DNA of 32,566 nucleotides from Conchiformibius sp. (GCA_029984035.1 JASBYJ010000013.1:1-32566), one strand, 5' to 3'; counted from the stretch's first letter, positions 1-8,390 are shown. Translations and numbers: made by a program. The notes: generated from the sequence alone by a model not told the origin.

Positions 1-78
1 GTGATGTCGTTGTGCGGTGATGTCGTTGTGCGGTGATGTCGTTGTGCGGTGATGTCGTTGTGCGGTGATGTCGTTGTG
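1..78. repeat. 16-bp tandem repeat, about 4.9 copies
   Basis: The unit GTGATGTCGTTGTGCG is repeated head to tail four times exactly, followed by 14 bases of a fifth copy; the array continues past the left edge. Because 16 is not a multiple of 3, gain or loss of one copy would shift any reading frame crossing it. On the plus strand every frame meets a TGA each 48 bp. On the minus strand all three frames are open and encode a 16-residue cycle (RTTTSPHNDITAQRHH). Confidence 0.95.
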
Positions 79-348
79 TTGGGTATCGGGTCGGATAAAG
101 TGTATTTTGAAGCCGATACGGAACGGGAATGTTTCTATCTGCTTGGCGGGTTGGATTTTCAGTCTTTCCAATGGGGTGCGGCCATCAATCGGTGCATGAA
201 GGTGAGGGAAGCAGCGGGTATCCATGATTTTCCCAATTGCTTGGAATGTTGTCGGGAGAATACACGGGCTGCGAATCAATGAAGTTGCTTGCTTTGCCGA
301 TGACGGGTCGGGCGGTTTTTCGTTTTTGTGCAAATGTATCTGAGACAT
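1..348 (-). CDS. Hypothetical protein, partial, spans the 16-bp tandem repeat
   Basis: A minus-strand frame opens at ATG (complement of 346-348) and runs 116 codons to the left edge without a stop, passing through the whole repeat array. The translation begins MSQIHLHKNEK and is Pro/Arg/His-rich. Its first residues faintly recall the start of IS481-type transposases, but what follows does not look like that family, so I give no function. Another in-frame ATG lies 12 bases upstream (358-360). Neither start has a convincing ribosome-binding site. A competing plus-strand frame (49-282, GTG/ATG start, 77 codons) is shorter. The frame could be a real repeat-containing gene, a decayed remnant or chance. 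Confidence 0.3.
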   Translation of the reverse strand, partial: MSQIHLHKNEKPPDPSSAKQATSLIRSPCILPTTFQAIGKIMDTRCFPHLHAPIDGRTPLERLKIQPAKQIETFPFRIGFKIHFIRPDTQHNDITAQRHHRTTTSPHNDITAQRHH

Positions 349-645
349 CCGATTTTTCATGATTGTACGCGGACTTTTATCGAAGCAGGCTGCCTGAAAG
401 ATGCGGCGGTGCCGTTGCAGGCAGGCGGCGGGAAGGGATATCCGGTGCGTTGGATTTAAGGGTTTCAGATATCAATAGTGGCATGATTTCAAATATTTTT
501 CAGGCAGAGTTGCGTGTGAAGTGCCGCTATCTGTCGTATGGCTGCGGTTTATCAATCCGACTAAATCGGGTATATTTTCACCTTTCGGCGGTTGCTTTTT
601 GTTGCAACTTTATTAATGTATCAAATGAATGTGTTTGAGGGAAAA
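283..645. other. Region upstream of pta
   Basis: Apart from the start of the partial minus-strand frame ending at 348, I see no convincing gene here. The stretch contains one plus-strand uptake sequence near 399-410 and the probable pta promoter. A 91-codon plus frame (363-638) lacks any family resemblance or ribosome-binding site. Confidence 0.5.
549..576 (+). promoter_or_regulatory. Possible pta promoter
   Basis: TTATCA (549-554) and TATATT (571-576) are separated by 16 bp, a moderate sigma-70 match lying about 70 bp upstream of the pta start. No transcription evidence; assigned by eye. Confidence 0.3.
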
Positions 646-2127
646 ATGTCTAAGATTCTGATTGTTCCTGTCGGAAAGAATAGTGATGCGGCTGCGGTTG
701 CACGCGCAGTGGCTGAAAAGTTGCCTGAAGCGGCGGTGTTCAATCCTTTGCAGGATGCAGGGCGTGCCAACCGCTTGTTGGCTATGGGTAAAAGCGATGA
801 CTGGTTGGATGAGCTGGTGGGCGAGGCGTCCCGTTTGGGTAAGCGTCATTTGGTCATTCAAGGCATTGCACCCGATGCGGATAATTTGTTGCTGTCCGGT
901 AAAAACGTAGATTTGGCCACTTCGTTTAATGCGCAGGTAGTGTTTGCCGTTTCAGGCAGCGATGCGGAAGATGAGGCATTGCGCGTGGCGGCAGCGAAAC
1001 AGTTGTTCAACGGCTTGAACGTGCGCTTTGCCGGAGTGGTGTCGGATAACCGCCAAACTGCGGCGTTGTGCAAACTGCCCGATTTGGGTTCTGCCGCGCA
1101 ATTGCAAGGCGTTGACGCATTGGCGCAAGTGGAAAGCGACCGCGTTTCTCCCGCGCAATTCCGTTTCAATATGATAGAAGCGGCAGGCAAAGCAAACAAA
1201 CGTATTGTGCTGCCTGAAGGTGCCGAACCGCGCACTGTGCGTGCGGCGGCAATTTGTCATGAGAAAGGCATTGCCCGCTGCGTGTTGTTGGCGCCTCACG
1301 CCGAAGTGCACGCGGTGGCACACGAATTGGGCATTACGCTGCCTGAAAGCTTGGAAATTATCGACCCGCAAAGCATTGTCGAGCAATATGTTGCGCCGAT
1401 GTGCGAATTGCGTAAGAGCAAGGGCCTGACCGAAGAGCAGGCGCGCGAGCAATTGCAGGATACCGTGGTCTTGGGCACGATGATGATGGCGCAAAACCAT
1501 GTGGACGGTTTGGTTTCCGGAGCGGTGCATACCACTGCCAATACCATCCGCCCCGCCTTGCAGCTGATTAAAACGGCACCGGGTGAAAGTATCGTATCCA
1601 GCGTATTCTTTATGTTGTTGCCTGGTCAAACTGTGGTGTATGGCGATTGTGCGGTGAATCCGAATCCGACTGCCGAACAATTGGCGGAAATTGCCATTCA
1701 GTCGGCTGCATCTGCCAAAGCGTTCGGCATTGAACCGCGTGTAGCGATGATTTCTTACTCGACGATGGATTCAGGTAGCGGTCCTGATGTCGATACTGTG
1801 GCGGAAGCCACCCGTCTGGTGAAAGAAAAACGCCCCGATTTGGCTGTGGACGGCCCGTTGCAATACGATGCCGCCGTAGTGGAAAGCGTGGCGAAATCCA
1901 AAGCGCCGAACAGCCCTGTGGCGGGCAAGGCTACCGTGTTTGTCTTCCCCGACCTGAATACGGGGAACTGTACTTATAAGGCGGTGCAACGCAATGCCAA
2001 TGTGTTGAGCGTAGGCCCGATGCTGCAAGGTTTGCGCAAGCCCGTGAATGACTTGTCGCGCGGTGCATTGGTGGAAGATATTGTCTATACGATTGCATTG
2101 ACAGCAATTCAAGCTACGCAGATGTAA
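646..2127 (+). CDS. pta: Phosphate acetyltransferase
   Basis: Converts acetyl-CoA and phosphate to acetyl phosphate and CoA in the cytoplasm (acetate overflow pathway, normally with AckA, which is not in this window). The 493-aa protein ends in the PTA/PTB catalytic domain, roughly residues 165-490, beginning NMIEAAGKANKRIVLPEG and including GLVSGAVHTTANTIRPALQ and FVFPDLNTGN. The N-terminal 160 residues are a reduced version of the regulatory region found in enterobacterial Pta, which is about 714 aa. The start MSKILIVPVGKN follows a GAGG-type site; an upstream in-frame start at 592 would add 18 residues unlike the family. It stands alone and ends at an inverted-repeat terminator. Confidence 0.95.
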   Translation: MSKILIVPVGKNSDAAAVARAVAEKLPEAAVFNPLQDAGRANRLLAMGKSDDWLDELVGEASRLGKRHLVIQGIAPDADNLLLSGKNVDLATSFNAQVVFAVSGSDAEDEALRVAAAKQLFNGLNVRFAGVVSDNRQTAALCKLPDLGSAAQLQGVDALAQVESDRVSPAQFRFNMIEAAGKANKRIVLPEGAEPRTVRAAAICHEKGIARCVLLAPHAEVHAVAHELGITLPESLEIIDPQSIVEQYVAPMCELRKSKGLTEEQAREQLQDTVVLGTMMMAQNHVDGLVSGAVHTTANTIRPALQLIKTAPGESIVSSVFFMLLPGQTVVYGDCAVNPNPTAEQLAEIAIQSAASAKAFGIEPRVAMISYSTMDSGSGPDVDTVAEATRLVKEKRPDLAVDGPLQYDAAVVESVAKSKAPNSPVAGKATVFVFPDLNTGNCTYKAVQRNANVLSVGPMLQGLRKPVNDLSRGALVEDIVYTIALTAIQATQM

Positions 2128-2138
2128 TCATGCCATCA

Positions 2139-2172
2139 AAAGGCTGCCTGAAAATGTTTTCAGGCAGCCTTT
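2139..2172 (+). terminator. Inverted uptake-sequence terminator after pta
   Basis: A 16-bp perfect stem (2139-2154 and 2157-2172) built from two facing copies of AGGCTGCCTGAA, starting 11 bp after the pta stop. Inverted uptake-sequence pairs commonly serve as intrinsic terminators in Neisseriaceae. Confidence 0.8.
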
Positions 2173-2445
2173 AAACTATCGTAGGGGCATTTCAGGCAGT
2201 ATTTCTATTGTTTGGTATGGGCAGTAATTGTATAGACCCTATTCAACTCATAGTTGCAGATTATCTTTATAGAATGGCTGTGTTGTAAAATTGGATTGAC
2301 ATAACTGTAAATGGATTGTGTGAAAACGTTTTCTTTAATGGGAATTTACAATAAACTATTGAAGAATATGTATCTTGATTAAATCATATTGCAGTATCAA
2401 TCTTATTTGAAAACAGGGCTTATAGAATGCATCATTGTAGAAAGT
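2173..2445. other. AT-rich spacer between convergent pta and ychF
   Basis: About 270 bp, clearly richer in A+T than the flanking genes, with no open frame I can support. It contains one degenerate uptake sequence near 2191 and an isolated TTGACA (2296-2301) without a good -10 element at the right spacing. It lies between two terminators and could hold a small transcript. Confidence 0.5.
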
Positions 2446-2483
2446 AAACAAACGGTATCAGATATGCCTGATACCGTTTGTTT
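2446..2483. terminator. Strong bidirectional hairpin terminator
   Basis: Perfect 16-bp stem (2446-2461 with 2468-2483) and a 6-base loop ATATGC. It lies downstream of ychF on the minus strand, where the hairpin is followed by a T-rich run. It is unrelated to the uptake sequence and could also end a plus-strand transcript from the AT-rich spacer. Confidence 0.75.
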
Positions 2484-2533
2484 TAGACAAGATTTATCCA
2501 ATGGTTGGAATATGCTTTTTCTTTCAAATGGTT

Positions 2534-3625
2534 TCAAACATTAAACAAAAAATGAATCACATCGCCATCGCGCACCACATATTCCTTGCCTTCGGCACGC
2601 ATTTTGCCCGCTTCTTTGGCTTTGGCCTCGCCGCCGAGCGCGACAAAATCTTCATAAGCAATCACTTGGGCGCGGATAAAACCGCGTTCAAAATCGGTGT
2701 GAATCACGCCTGCCGCTTGCGGTGCGGTGTCGCCTTTTTGAATCGTCCACGCGCGGACTTCTTTCACGCCGGCGGTAAAATAGGTTTGCAGTCCGAGCAG
2801 GTCGTAACCGGCGCGGATTAAACGGTTCAAACCCGGTTCTTCCAAGCCCATTTCTGCCAAAAATTCCGCTTTTTCATCGGCTTCCAATTCGGCGATTTCG
2901 CTTTCCAAAGCAGCACACAAGGCGACCACCGGCGCATTTTCTTTCGCCGCCAATTCGCGCAAACGTTCCAAATGCGGATTGTTGTCAAAACCGTCTTCGG
3001 CGATGTTGGCAACGTACATGGCGGGTTTCACCGTCAGTAAAAACAGGGGGCGCAACAGGGCTTTGTCGTCCGCGTCCAAACCGAAACTGCGTACGGGTTT
3101 GCCTTCGTTCAGATGCGGCAGCAGTTTTTCCAGCAGCGCAACCAGTTTTTGTGCGTCTTTGTCGCCCGCTTTGGCGCGTTTGCCTTCGCGAATCAGGGCT
3201 TTTTCCACGCTTGCCAAATCCGCCAACGCCAATTCGGTGCCGATGGTTTCAATGTCGGCGATGGGGTCCACTTTGCCGGAAACGTGGACGATGTTGTCAT
3301 CGTCAAAACAACGAACTACGTTCACAATAGCATCGGTTTCGCGGATATTCGCCAGAAACTGGTTGCCCAAGCCTTCGCCTTTGCTCGCGCCCGCCACCAA
3401 GCCGGCAATGTCCACAAATTCCACAATCGCGGGCTGCATTTTTTGCGGTTTGACGATGGCGGCAAGCGCGTCCATGCGCGGGTCGGGGACTTCCACAATG
3501 CCGACATTCGGCTCAATGGTGCAAAAAGGATAGTTCGCCGCTTCAATGCCCGATTGGGTCAGCGCGTTGAACAGGGTGGATTTGCCCACATTCGGCAATC
3601 CGACAATACCGCATTTCAAACTCAT
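2534..3625 (-). CDS. ychF: Ribosome-associated ATPase YchF
   Basis: Obg-related P-loop NTPase of the YchF/OLA1 family, which binds ribosomes and prefers ATP to GTP; it is linked to translation and oxidative-stress control. The 363-aa length is typical. Visible motifs are the P-loop GLPNVGKST near residues 9-17, the switch motif DIAGLV near residue 73, a conserved GASKGEGLGNQFL segment and, in place of the GTP-specifying NKxD, the sequence NIAED. The C-terminal 85 residues form the TGS domain, ending VRDGDVIHFLFNV. It is transcribed alone, between the metF terminator upstream and a strong hairpin downstream. Confidence 0.96.
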   Translation of the reverse strand: MSLKCGIVGLPNVGKSTLFNALTQSGIEAANYPFCTIEPNVGIVEVPDPRMDALAAIVKPQKMQPAIVEFVDIAGLVAGASKGEGLGNQFLANIRETDAIVNVVRCFDDDNIVHVSGKVDPIADIETIGTELALADLASVEKALIREGKRAKAGDKDAQKLVALLEKLLPHLNEGKPVRSFGLDADDKALLRPLFLLTVKPAMYVANIAEDGFDNNPHLERLRELAAKENAPVVALCAALESEIAELEADEKAEFLAEMGLEEPGLNRLIRAGYDLLGLQTYFTAGVKEVRAWTIQKGDTAPQAAGVIHTDFERGFIRAQVIAYEDFVALGGEAKAKEAGKMRAEGKEYVVRDGDVIHFLFNV

Positions 3626-3671
3626 AAATGTATCCGTATATCAAAAAATCAAAGGTGTGGATTTTAACACA

Positions 3672-3701
3672 AAGGCTGCCTGAAAACTTTCAGGCAGCCT
3701 T
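3672..3701 (-). terminator. Inverted uptake-sequence terminator between metF and ychF
   Basis: Stem of 14 bp (3672-3685 with 3688-3701) made of facing AGGCTGCCTGAA copies; on the minus strand it is followed by TTTGTGTT. It lies about 150 bp downstream of metF and just upstream of ychF, so it separates the two transcripts. Confidence 0.7.
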
Positions 3702-3847
3702 GCCGAAATAGCCGACAAATATGCGGAATATTGTTGTATTTTAGCAATTTAATACCGAATCCGCGTAATGGGAAATGATTGCCCCATCGCGATTGGCGTT
3801 TGTTTTCGGGCTTGTCGGAGCGTGATGTTTGCACTGATTTCGAAATA

Positions 3848-4687
3848 TTAAAAACCCAAACGCTGACAAATGGTTGATGCCAATCCCGCTTGGTTGAGGG
3901 CATAAAAATGCAAACCCGGTGCGCCTTCGGCAAGCAGGCGGTGGCACATATCGGTAACCACATCCAAAGCCAGTGCTTTGATGGAAGCGGTGTCATCGGC
4001 ATAGGATTGCAGTTTCAAACGCAGCCAACGGGGAATTTCTGCGCCGCAGGAATCTGAAAAACGCGCCAATTTGCTGAAATTGGCTATCGGCATGATGCCG
4101 GGGACGATGGGAATGTTGATGCCGCGTCTCTGTACATCATCTACAAATCGGAAGTAGCTGTCTGCATTAAAGAAAAACTGTGTGATAGCGGAATCCGCAC
4201 CGGCGCGGACTTTATGAACGAAATAATTCAAATCGTCTTCCGCGCTGCGTGATTGGGGATGGTATTCGGGATAGGCGGCCACTTCTATATGAAAGTGGTT
4301 GCCGTGTTCTCTTTTAACCAATTCCACCAGTTCGCTGGCATGACGCATGCCTTCCATACAGTAGCCCAGCCCTGAAGGAATATCGCCGCGCAGTGCCAGC
4401 AGGTGTTTGACACCCATGTTTTTGTATTCGTTAAGCAGTTCTTGGACTTCTTCTTTACTCATGCCGATACACGGCAGGTGGGGCATGGCGGGTATGCCTT
4501 CGGAAATAATGTCGCTGATGGTTTGCAGTGTGCCGCTGCGTGTGGTGCCGCCTGCGCCCGAGGTGCAGGAGAAAAATGACGGGCGGTATTGCCGCAGCTG
4601 TTTGCGGGTGATGACTTGCTTGGCGCGACCTTCCGCAGTGCGGGCGGGAAAGAATTCGAAGCTAAGGGTGGGGGTGTCGGATTTCAT
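3848..4687 (-). CDS. metF: Methylenetetrahydrofolate reductase
   Basis: Flavoprotein that reduces 5,10-methylene- to 5-methyl-tetrahydrofolate, supplying the methyl group for methionine synthesis. The 279-aa protein starts MKSDTPTLSFEFFPAR. The catalytic Glu of the FEFFP motif is residue 11, the conserved ALRGDIPSG loop carries the FAD-site Asp, and AAYPEYHP and ITQFFFN are family signatures. Two signature positions differ from the common form: FEFFPA rather than FEFFPP, and SCTSGAGGTTR rather than SVTYGAGGSTR. It follows the HAD phosphatase gene by 48 bp on the same strand, with an uptake sequence in that gap, so it may be the distal gene of the hda transcript or have its own promoter. Confidence 0.93.
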   Translation of the reverse strand: MKSDTPTLSFEFFPARTAEGRAKQVITRKQLRQYRPSFFSCTSGAGGTTRSGTLQTISDIISEGIPAMPHLPCIGMSKEEVQELLNEYKNMGVKHLLALRGDIPSGLGYCMEGMRHASELVELVKREHGNHFHIEVAAYPEYHPQSRSAEDDLNYFVHKVRAGADSAITQFFFNADSYFRFVDDVQRRGINIPIVPGIMPIANFSKLARFSDSCGAEIPRWLRLKLQSYADDTASIKALALDVVTDMCHRLLAEGAPGLHFYALNQAGLASTICQRLGF

Positions 4688-4735
4688 ATTTTAGGTCCGT
4701 GTATTTTTCAGGCAGCCTGAAAGCTGAGAATGGGG

Positions 4736-5404
4736 TTAAACGAAATTAAGACATGGCCAACCGTGTTTTTGCGCGTGGGCAAGTAATACGTCGTCCGCAT
4801 TGACGGCTACGGGGTCGGAAACGTATTGCAATAGCGGCAAATCGTTTTTGGAATCGCTGTAAAAATAAGTTTTGCCGTAATCGGACAATACCTTACCCTG
4901 CTGTTCCAACCATTCGTTAAGTCGGGTGATTTTGCCTTCGCGCAAGCTGGGGGTGCCGATGATGTTGCCGGTATAGTGTCCTTGGCTGTCGGTTTCCAAA
5001 CGCGTGCCGATGATGTTCCGAATGCCGAACAGGTGGCAAATCGGTGTAATGATAAATTCATTGGTGGAAGAAATCACCAGCAATTCGTCTCCCGCATTAC
5101 GGTGGCTCTCCACCAGCATGCGTGCCATTTCAGTGATATGGGGTTTGATGTATTTTTCCATAAACTCTTCGTGCAGCACGGTTAATTCGTCAGTTGAAAG
5201 CTGCTGCACGGGTCGGGTTTGGAAAGCGATGAACTCGCGGATATTCAGGCAGCCGTTTTGGTAGTCTTGATAGAATTTTCGGTTTCGGGCTGCCGCTTTC
5301 TCTGCATCGAGCAAGCCTTTTTCTATCATGAATTGAGGCCAGGCATTGTCGCTGTCGGTGTTAATTAAAGTGTGGTCTAAATCGAAAATGGCTAGGTTGG
5401 TCAT
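4736..5404 (-). CDS. HAD superfamily (SerB-like, subclass IB) phosphatase
   Basis: Predicted cytoplasmic phosphomonoesterase of 222 aa. Motif I is DLDHT with the nucleophilic and acid/base Asp residues at the N-terminus (MTNLAIFDLDHTLIN), motif II is VISST, a REGK segment supplies the motif III Lys, and motif IV is YSDSKNDLPLL. The helical cap between motifs I and II fits the phosphoserine or histidinol-phosphate phosphatase group, but the substrate cannot be read from sequence. The start is fixed by an ATGA overlap with the hda stop codon (5401-5404), so the genes are translationally coupled. Upstream in-frame codons belong to an out-of-phase reading of hda. Confidence 0.88.
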   Translation of the reverse strand: MTNLAIFDLDHTLINTDSDNAWPQFMIEKGLLDAEKAAARNRKFYQDYQNGCLNIREFIAFQTRPVQQLSTDELTVLHEEFMEKYIKPHITEMARMLVESHRNAGDELLVISSTNEFIITPICHLFGIRNIIGTRLETDSQGHYTGNIIGTPSLREGKITRLNEWLEQQGKVLSDYGKTYFYSDSKNDLPLLQYVSDPVAVNADDVLLAHAQKHGWPCLNFV

Positions 5405-6066
5405 ATGCTTTCCTGTTTGAGCAAGCGGCGCACCAAGGCCAGCGTGAGTGGGCAGCGTTTGGTAATGGCGTATTTTTCCAAATCGTTGAATATACGGATA
5501 AGACTGTCCATGTCGCGCTGCCAATGGTTGAGCAGGTAGGGATAAACGGCAGGGTCGATGAGCAGGCGGCGGGTTTGGGCGATTTGTTGCAGGGCGTAAA
5601 GTTTTTCTTCATCGCTGGGCGGTTTGACTTCGTATGCGGTGCATTGCGCCATACGGGTGCGCAAATCGGTGCGCAAGAGCAGCATGTGCACCGGTACTTC
5701 CGATGACAGCAGCAGTCGCCCGTTCGGACTGTTTTTAAGGCGGTTGAACACATTGAACAGGGTGCTTTGTCCGGCGTCATCGAGCGTATCCGCGCGGTTT
5801 ACGGCAATGAAATCTGCTTGTCCGCCGTCGATATCGGGAAATTTTTGTGCCGCATCCCAGTAGGCGGCTTTGCAACCGCCGTTAAGCATTTGTCCTGTCC
5901 ATGCCTGCAGAATATGACTTTTGCCTGAACCTTGTCCGCCCCAAAGATAAATGAAACGGTCGTGTTGTTGTTGCAGTGTGTGAACCAGCTCGGCATTGGC
6001 ACGTCCAAGCAGGGTGTCCAAACCCGGATAGGCGGTTTCTCCGAAGTCGAAGGTAAGCTGGCGCAC
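5401..6066 (-). CDS. hda: DnaA regulatory inactivator Hda
   Basis: DnaA-like AAA+ protein that, bound to the sliding clamp, stimulates hydrolysis of DnaA-ATP after initiation. The 221-aa product begins MRQLTFDFGE; QLTFDF at residues 3-8 matches the N-terminal clamp-binding motif of Hda proteins. The Walker A motif GGQGSGKSH is near residues 43-51, Walker B-like FIAVNRADTLDD follows, and the C-terminal lid fits DnaA domain III. The start codon is GTG (complement of 6064-6066) with no obvious Shine-Dalgarno sequence; starting here keeps the clamp motif at the extreme N-terminus. It overlaps the downstream HAD gene. Confidence 0.9.
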   Translation of the reverse strand: MRQLTFDFGETAYPGLDTLLGRANAELVHTLQQQHDRFIYLWGGQGSGKSHILQAWTGQMLNGGCKAAYWDAAQKFPDIDGGQADFIAVNRADTLDDAGQSTLFNVFNRLKNSPNGRLLLSSEVPVHMLLLRTDLRTRMAQCTAYEVKPPSDEEKLYALQQIAQTRRLLIDPAVYPYLLNHWQRDMDSLIRIFNDLEKYAITKRCPLTLALVRRLLKQESI

Positions 6067-6096
6067 GGTTTTACTTTTGAAGGAAGAAAAGCGTTG

Positions 6097-6125
6097 ATTG
6101 TATCGGCTGCCTGAAAACTTGTATA
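6097..6125 (-). promoter_or_regulatory. Probable hda promoter
   Basis: On the minus strand TATACA (6120-6125) and TACAAT (6097-6102) are 17 bp apart, about 30 bp upstream of the GTG start. An uptake-sequence copy occupies the spacer. Confidence 0.45.
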
Positions 6126-6253
6126 GGTATAGATGTTCTGATGGGGATAGGCCGATTGGAAAATTTTAGACTGGCGGTTTTGCTTCTCATTCGGAAGGAG
6201 GGTAGTCATGTGGGTGAGTGATGATAAATTATCGATGGTCGGTTTAACTGAAA

Positions 6254-6283
6254 AGGCTGCCTGAAAAAAGATTCAGGCAGCCT
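6254..6283 (-). terminator. Inverted uptake-sequence terminator of the glycosyltransferase gene
   Basis: Facing copies of AGGCTGCCTGAA at 6254-6265 and 6272-6283 with a 6-base loop. On the minus strand the hairpin is followed by TTTT, about 20 bp after the stop of the upstream gene. Confidence 0.8.
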
Positions 6284-6300
6284 GCGGAGCATCGGGGGAA

Positions 6301-8319
6301 CTATTTGGGATTCTTCGCTGCGGGTTTGCGTGTACGCGGTTTGTTGGCGGATTGGGTTTCCGTTTTTTCCGCTGTTTTCGTAGGGGCAGCAGATTTGGTG
6401 CGCGTACGGTTTGTTGTTTTAGGAGTATTTTTTTCGGGTGGTGCAGTCGGTTTGTCGTCGGAGTGTTGCAGGCTGCGGGTTTTCTCCAAGAATATCCGAC
6501 CCAAAGGAGTGGCATCGCCGCTGAATAGGGTGTTCAATCCGTTGTTTTCAATGATATGGCGGCGTAGTGCCAAACGTTCTTCATGATTTTCTGCCAAACG
6601 TACGGCGCAATCGATATATTCGTCAACGGTGTCGGCAATCAGCCATTCAGGCAGCCCCAGGCGTTTGAACAAGCCTTCGTCTATGTGTTCGTGAACTTCC
6701 GCCCCGGTTTTGCACACGCCTACCAAACCGAGCGTTACCATATCGATGATGCCGTTGGTGTTGCCGAAGGGGAAGGGGTTAATCATCATGTCGCATTGGT
6801 GCAGAATGCGTAGGTATTCGCTGTAGGGCGATTGCGGATGGGCGGTGGCATCATTGCCTAAGTAGGATTTGATGAAACGTGCAATGTAGGGGTGTGTGAT
6901 ACCGCTGGATTGTCCGAGTGCGAAATGGAAGTGGACTTTCACTTTTGCACGGTCTCTGATGGCGCGACAGGCTTCCAGGAAGTGGGGATTTAATTTCATT
7001 GTGGTGGATGCGATGCCGATTTGGACGACTTCCGGATTTTCGCGCATACGGTATTCGACGCTTTGGGGAGCGAGTGCGGAGGCGACATAGGGTAGAGCAT
7101 CTTTGGGCAGACGCAGCAGGGTTTCGCTGAAGCAGGATTCGCTACCGACGTAATCGTCTTCGACGACAACGTAATCAATAAACGGGGAATGCGTGGTGGC
7201 AGGGTGGCCGAGTGCAATGGCTTGGATGGGTGCGATGCGTGTATTGGAGGCGAAGATGGTTTTTAAATCCATGCCGATGCTGGGCATGTAGAATACGGCA
7301 GGGCGGTATTGTTCGGCAATTTGACGGAGTTTGGATAGTGTCTGGATAACGGAATCTTTTGATAACTCAATAAATTCGTCAAAAACTGCACGTCCTGCCT
7401 CATCTACTGAGTCGTTGCCGATACCGATAGTGTGGAAGTGTTCGCGGGCGGCAATCATGGACGTGGAATGGGTGCGGTAGATGGAGTGTGCCGAATGGAA
7501 GTGTTCGAGTAATACCATCATAACGGGTTTGCCGTTGGTTGTGCTGATTTGCGATACGTCTCTATCCTGCCAGCCGGATTTCAGAATGTGGCGGCGGATG
7601 ACTTCGTTTAGGGAGCGTTTGACATCGTGTTTGTTGGCGGCAGTGTCATAGCTGCAATGCATGTAGACATCGTGGGAAATGCCTGAGGGCAGATTGTCCA
7701 GCGTGTCGATTTGCGCCAATTTTTCCGGAAACCACTGCAATAGGGAGGCACGTTTGCCGAAAGCGGTCGGCGTGCCTATAAAGCGGGGGGATTGCAGGGC
7801 GAAGGCTAAGGAAGCGGCCAATTCGGGATTGCTATGCCATAGGAAATCCAAATTGATGTTGATATTGGATTCAGGCAGGTAAAGGATGCAGAATTTCCTG
7901 AGAGTGAAAATATTGTTGTCCAACTTCATCTCATCCCAGAGAGAGTCGGGGTCGGGATTGATATTGTAGCGGGCTAAAATGTGGTCGGCATTGCCGTAGG
8001 GGGAAGAAGCAAAGATGAGATTAATCCAACGTTGCATTGTCAGAAAGTGCAGCGTACCCGTATCACTAATGTGCAGTTCAGGGTCGCTAAACAATTTACC
8101 GATGGCCACGGCGGCACGGGTACAGAAATGGATATATTGTTCGTCAAACAGATTGCTGTCTTTGAGCTGGAGCGGGAAATCGCATTCTATACCGTACAGT
8201 TTGCCGAAATTCGTATCTATTTGGTCAAGAATAAGCAATAGTTCTTTGCAGGCGTTTTCGTGACGGTTTGCCTCGACTTCGTGTTCGAAACGGATAAGGC
8301 TGGGAGTTGGTTGGCTCAT
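6301..8319 (-). CDS. HMW1C/NGT-like cytoplasmic N-glycosyltransferase (GT41)
   Basis: Predicted soluble enzyme that moves hexose from UDP-sugar to Asn in NX(S/T) sequons of secreted proteins before export. The 672-aa protein resembles Haemophilus HMW1C and Actinobacillus NGT: an all-helical N-terminal part (about 1-240), then a GT-B fold. Signatures are HFHSAHSIYRTHS (273-285), GHPATTHS (371-378) followed by VVVEDDYVGSE, SETLLRLPKDALPY (398-411), STTMKLNP with Lys442, and NPFPFGNTNGIID (514-526). Residues 613-672 form an extra Lys/Thr/Pro/Ala-rich, probably disordered tail. The start has AGGA at good spacing. No adhesin or two-partner secretion gene lies in the window, so its acceptor must be encoded elsewhere. 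Confidence 0.9.
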   Translation of the reverse strand: MSQPTPSLIRFEHEVEANRHENACKELLLILDQIDTNFGKLYGIECDFPLQLKDSNLFDEQYIHFCTRAAVAIGKLFSDPELHISDTGTLHFLTMQRWINLIFASSPYGNADHILARYNINPDPDSLWDEMKLDNNIFTLRKFCILYLPESNININLDFLWHSNPELAASLAFALQSPRFIGTPTAFGKRASLLQWFPEKLAQIDTLDNLPSGISHDVYMHCSYDTAANKHDVKRSLNEVIRRHILKSGWQDRDVSQISTTNGKPVMMVLLEHFHSAHSIYRTHSTSMIAAREHFHTIGIGNDSVDEAGRAVFDEFIELSKDSVIQTLSKLRQIAEQYRPAVFYMPSIGMDLKTIFASNTRIAPIQAIALGHPATTHSPFIDYVVVEDDYVGSESCFSETLLRLPKDALPYVASALAPQSVEYRMRENPEVVQIGIASTTMKLNPHFLEACRAIRDRAKVKVHFHFALGQSSGITHPYIARFIKSYLGNDATAHPQSPYSEYLRILHQCDMMINPFPFGNTNGIIDMVTLGLVGVCKTGAEVHEHIDEGLFKRLGLPEWLIADTVDEYIDCAVRLAENHEERLALRRHIIENNGLNTLFSGDATPLGRIFLEKTRSLQHSDDKPTAPPEKNTPKTTNRTRTKSAAPTKTAEKTETQSANKPRTRKPAAKNPK

Positions 8320-8390
8320 GATTTTTCCTGTGCTGGAATTGCTTGCATATTGCCAAAGGGATGCAAAAACCCGTTAGTCTTAAAGATTTG

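Noticed and set aside
1..78. CRISPR-like array
   Set aside because: The copies are directly adjacent with no unique spacers, so it is a simple tandem repeat.
363..638. 91-codon frame upstream of pta
   Set aside because: No ribosome-binding site, crosses an uptake sequence and the probable pta promoter, no family resemblance.
952..1680. 242-codon minus-strand frame
   Set aside because: Antisense to the well-supported pta gene.
2296..2301. TTGACA as a promoter for a small RNA
   Set aside because: No acceptable -10 hexamer at 16-18 bp.
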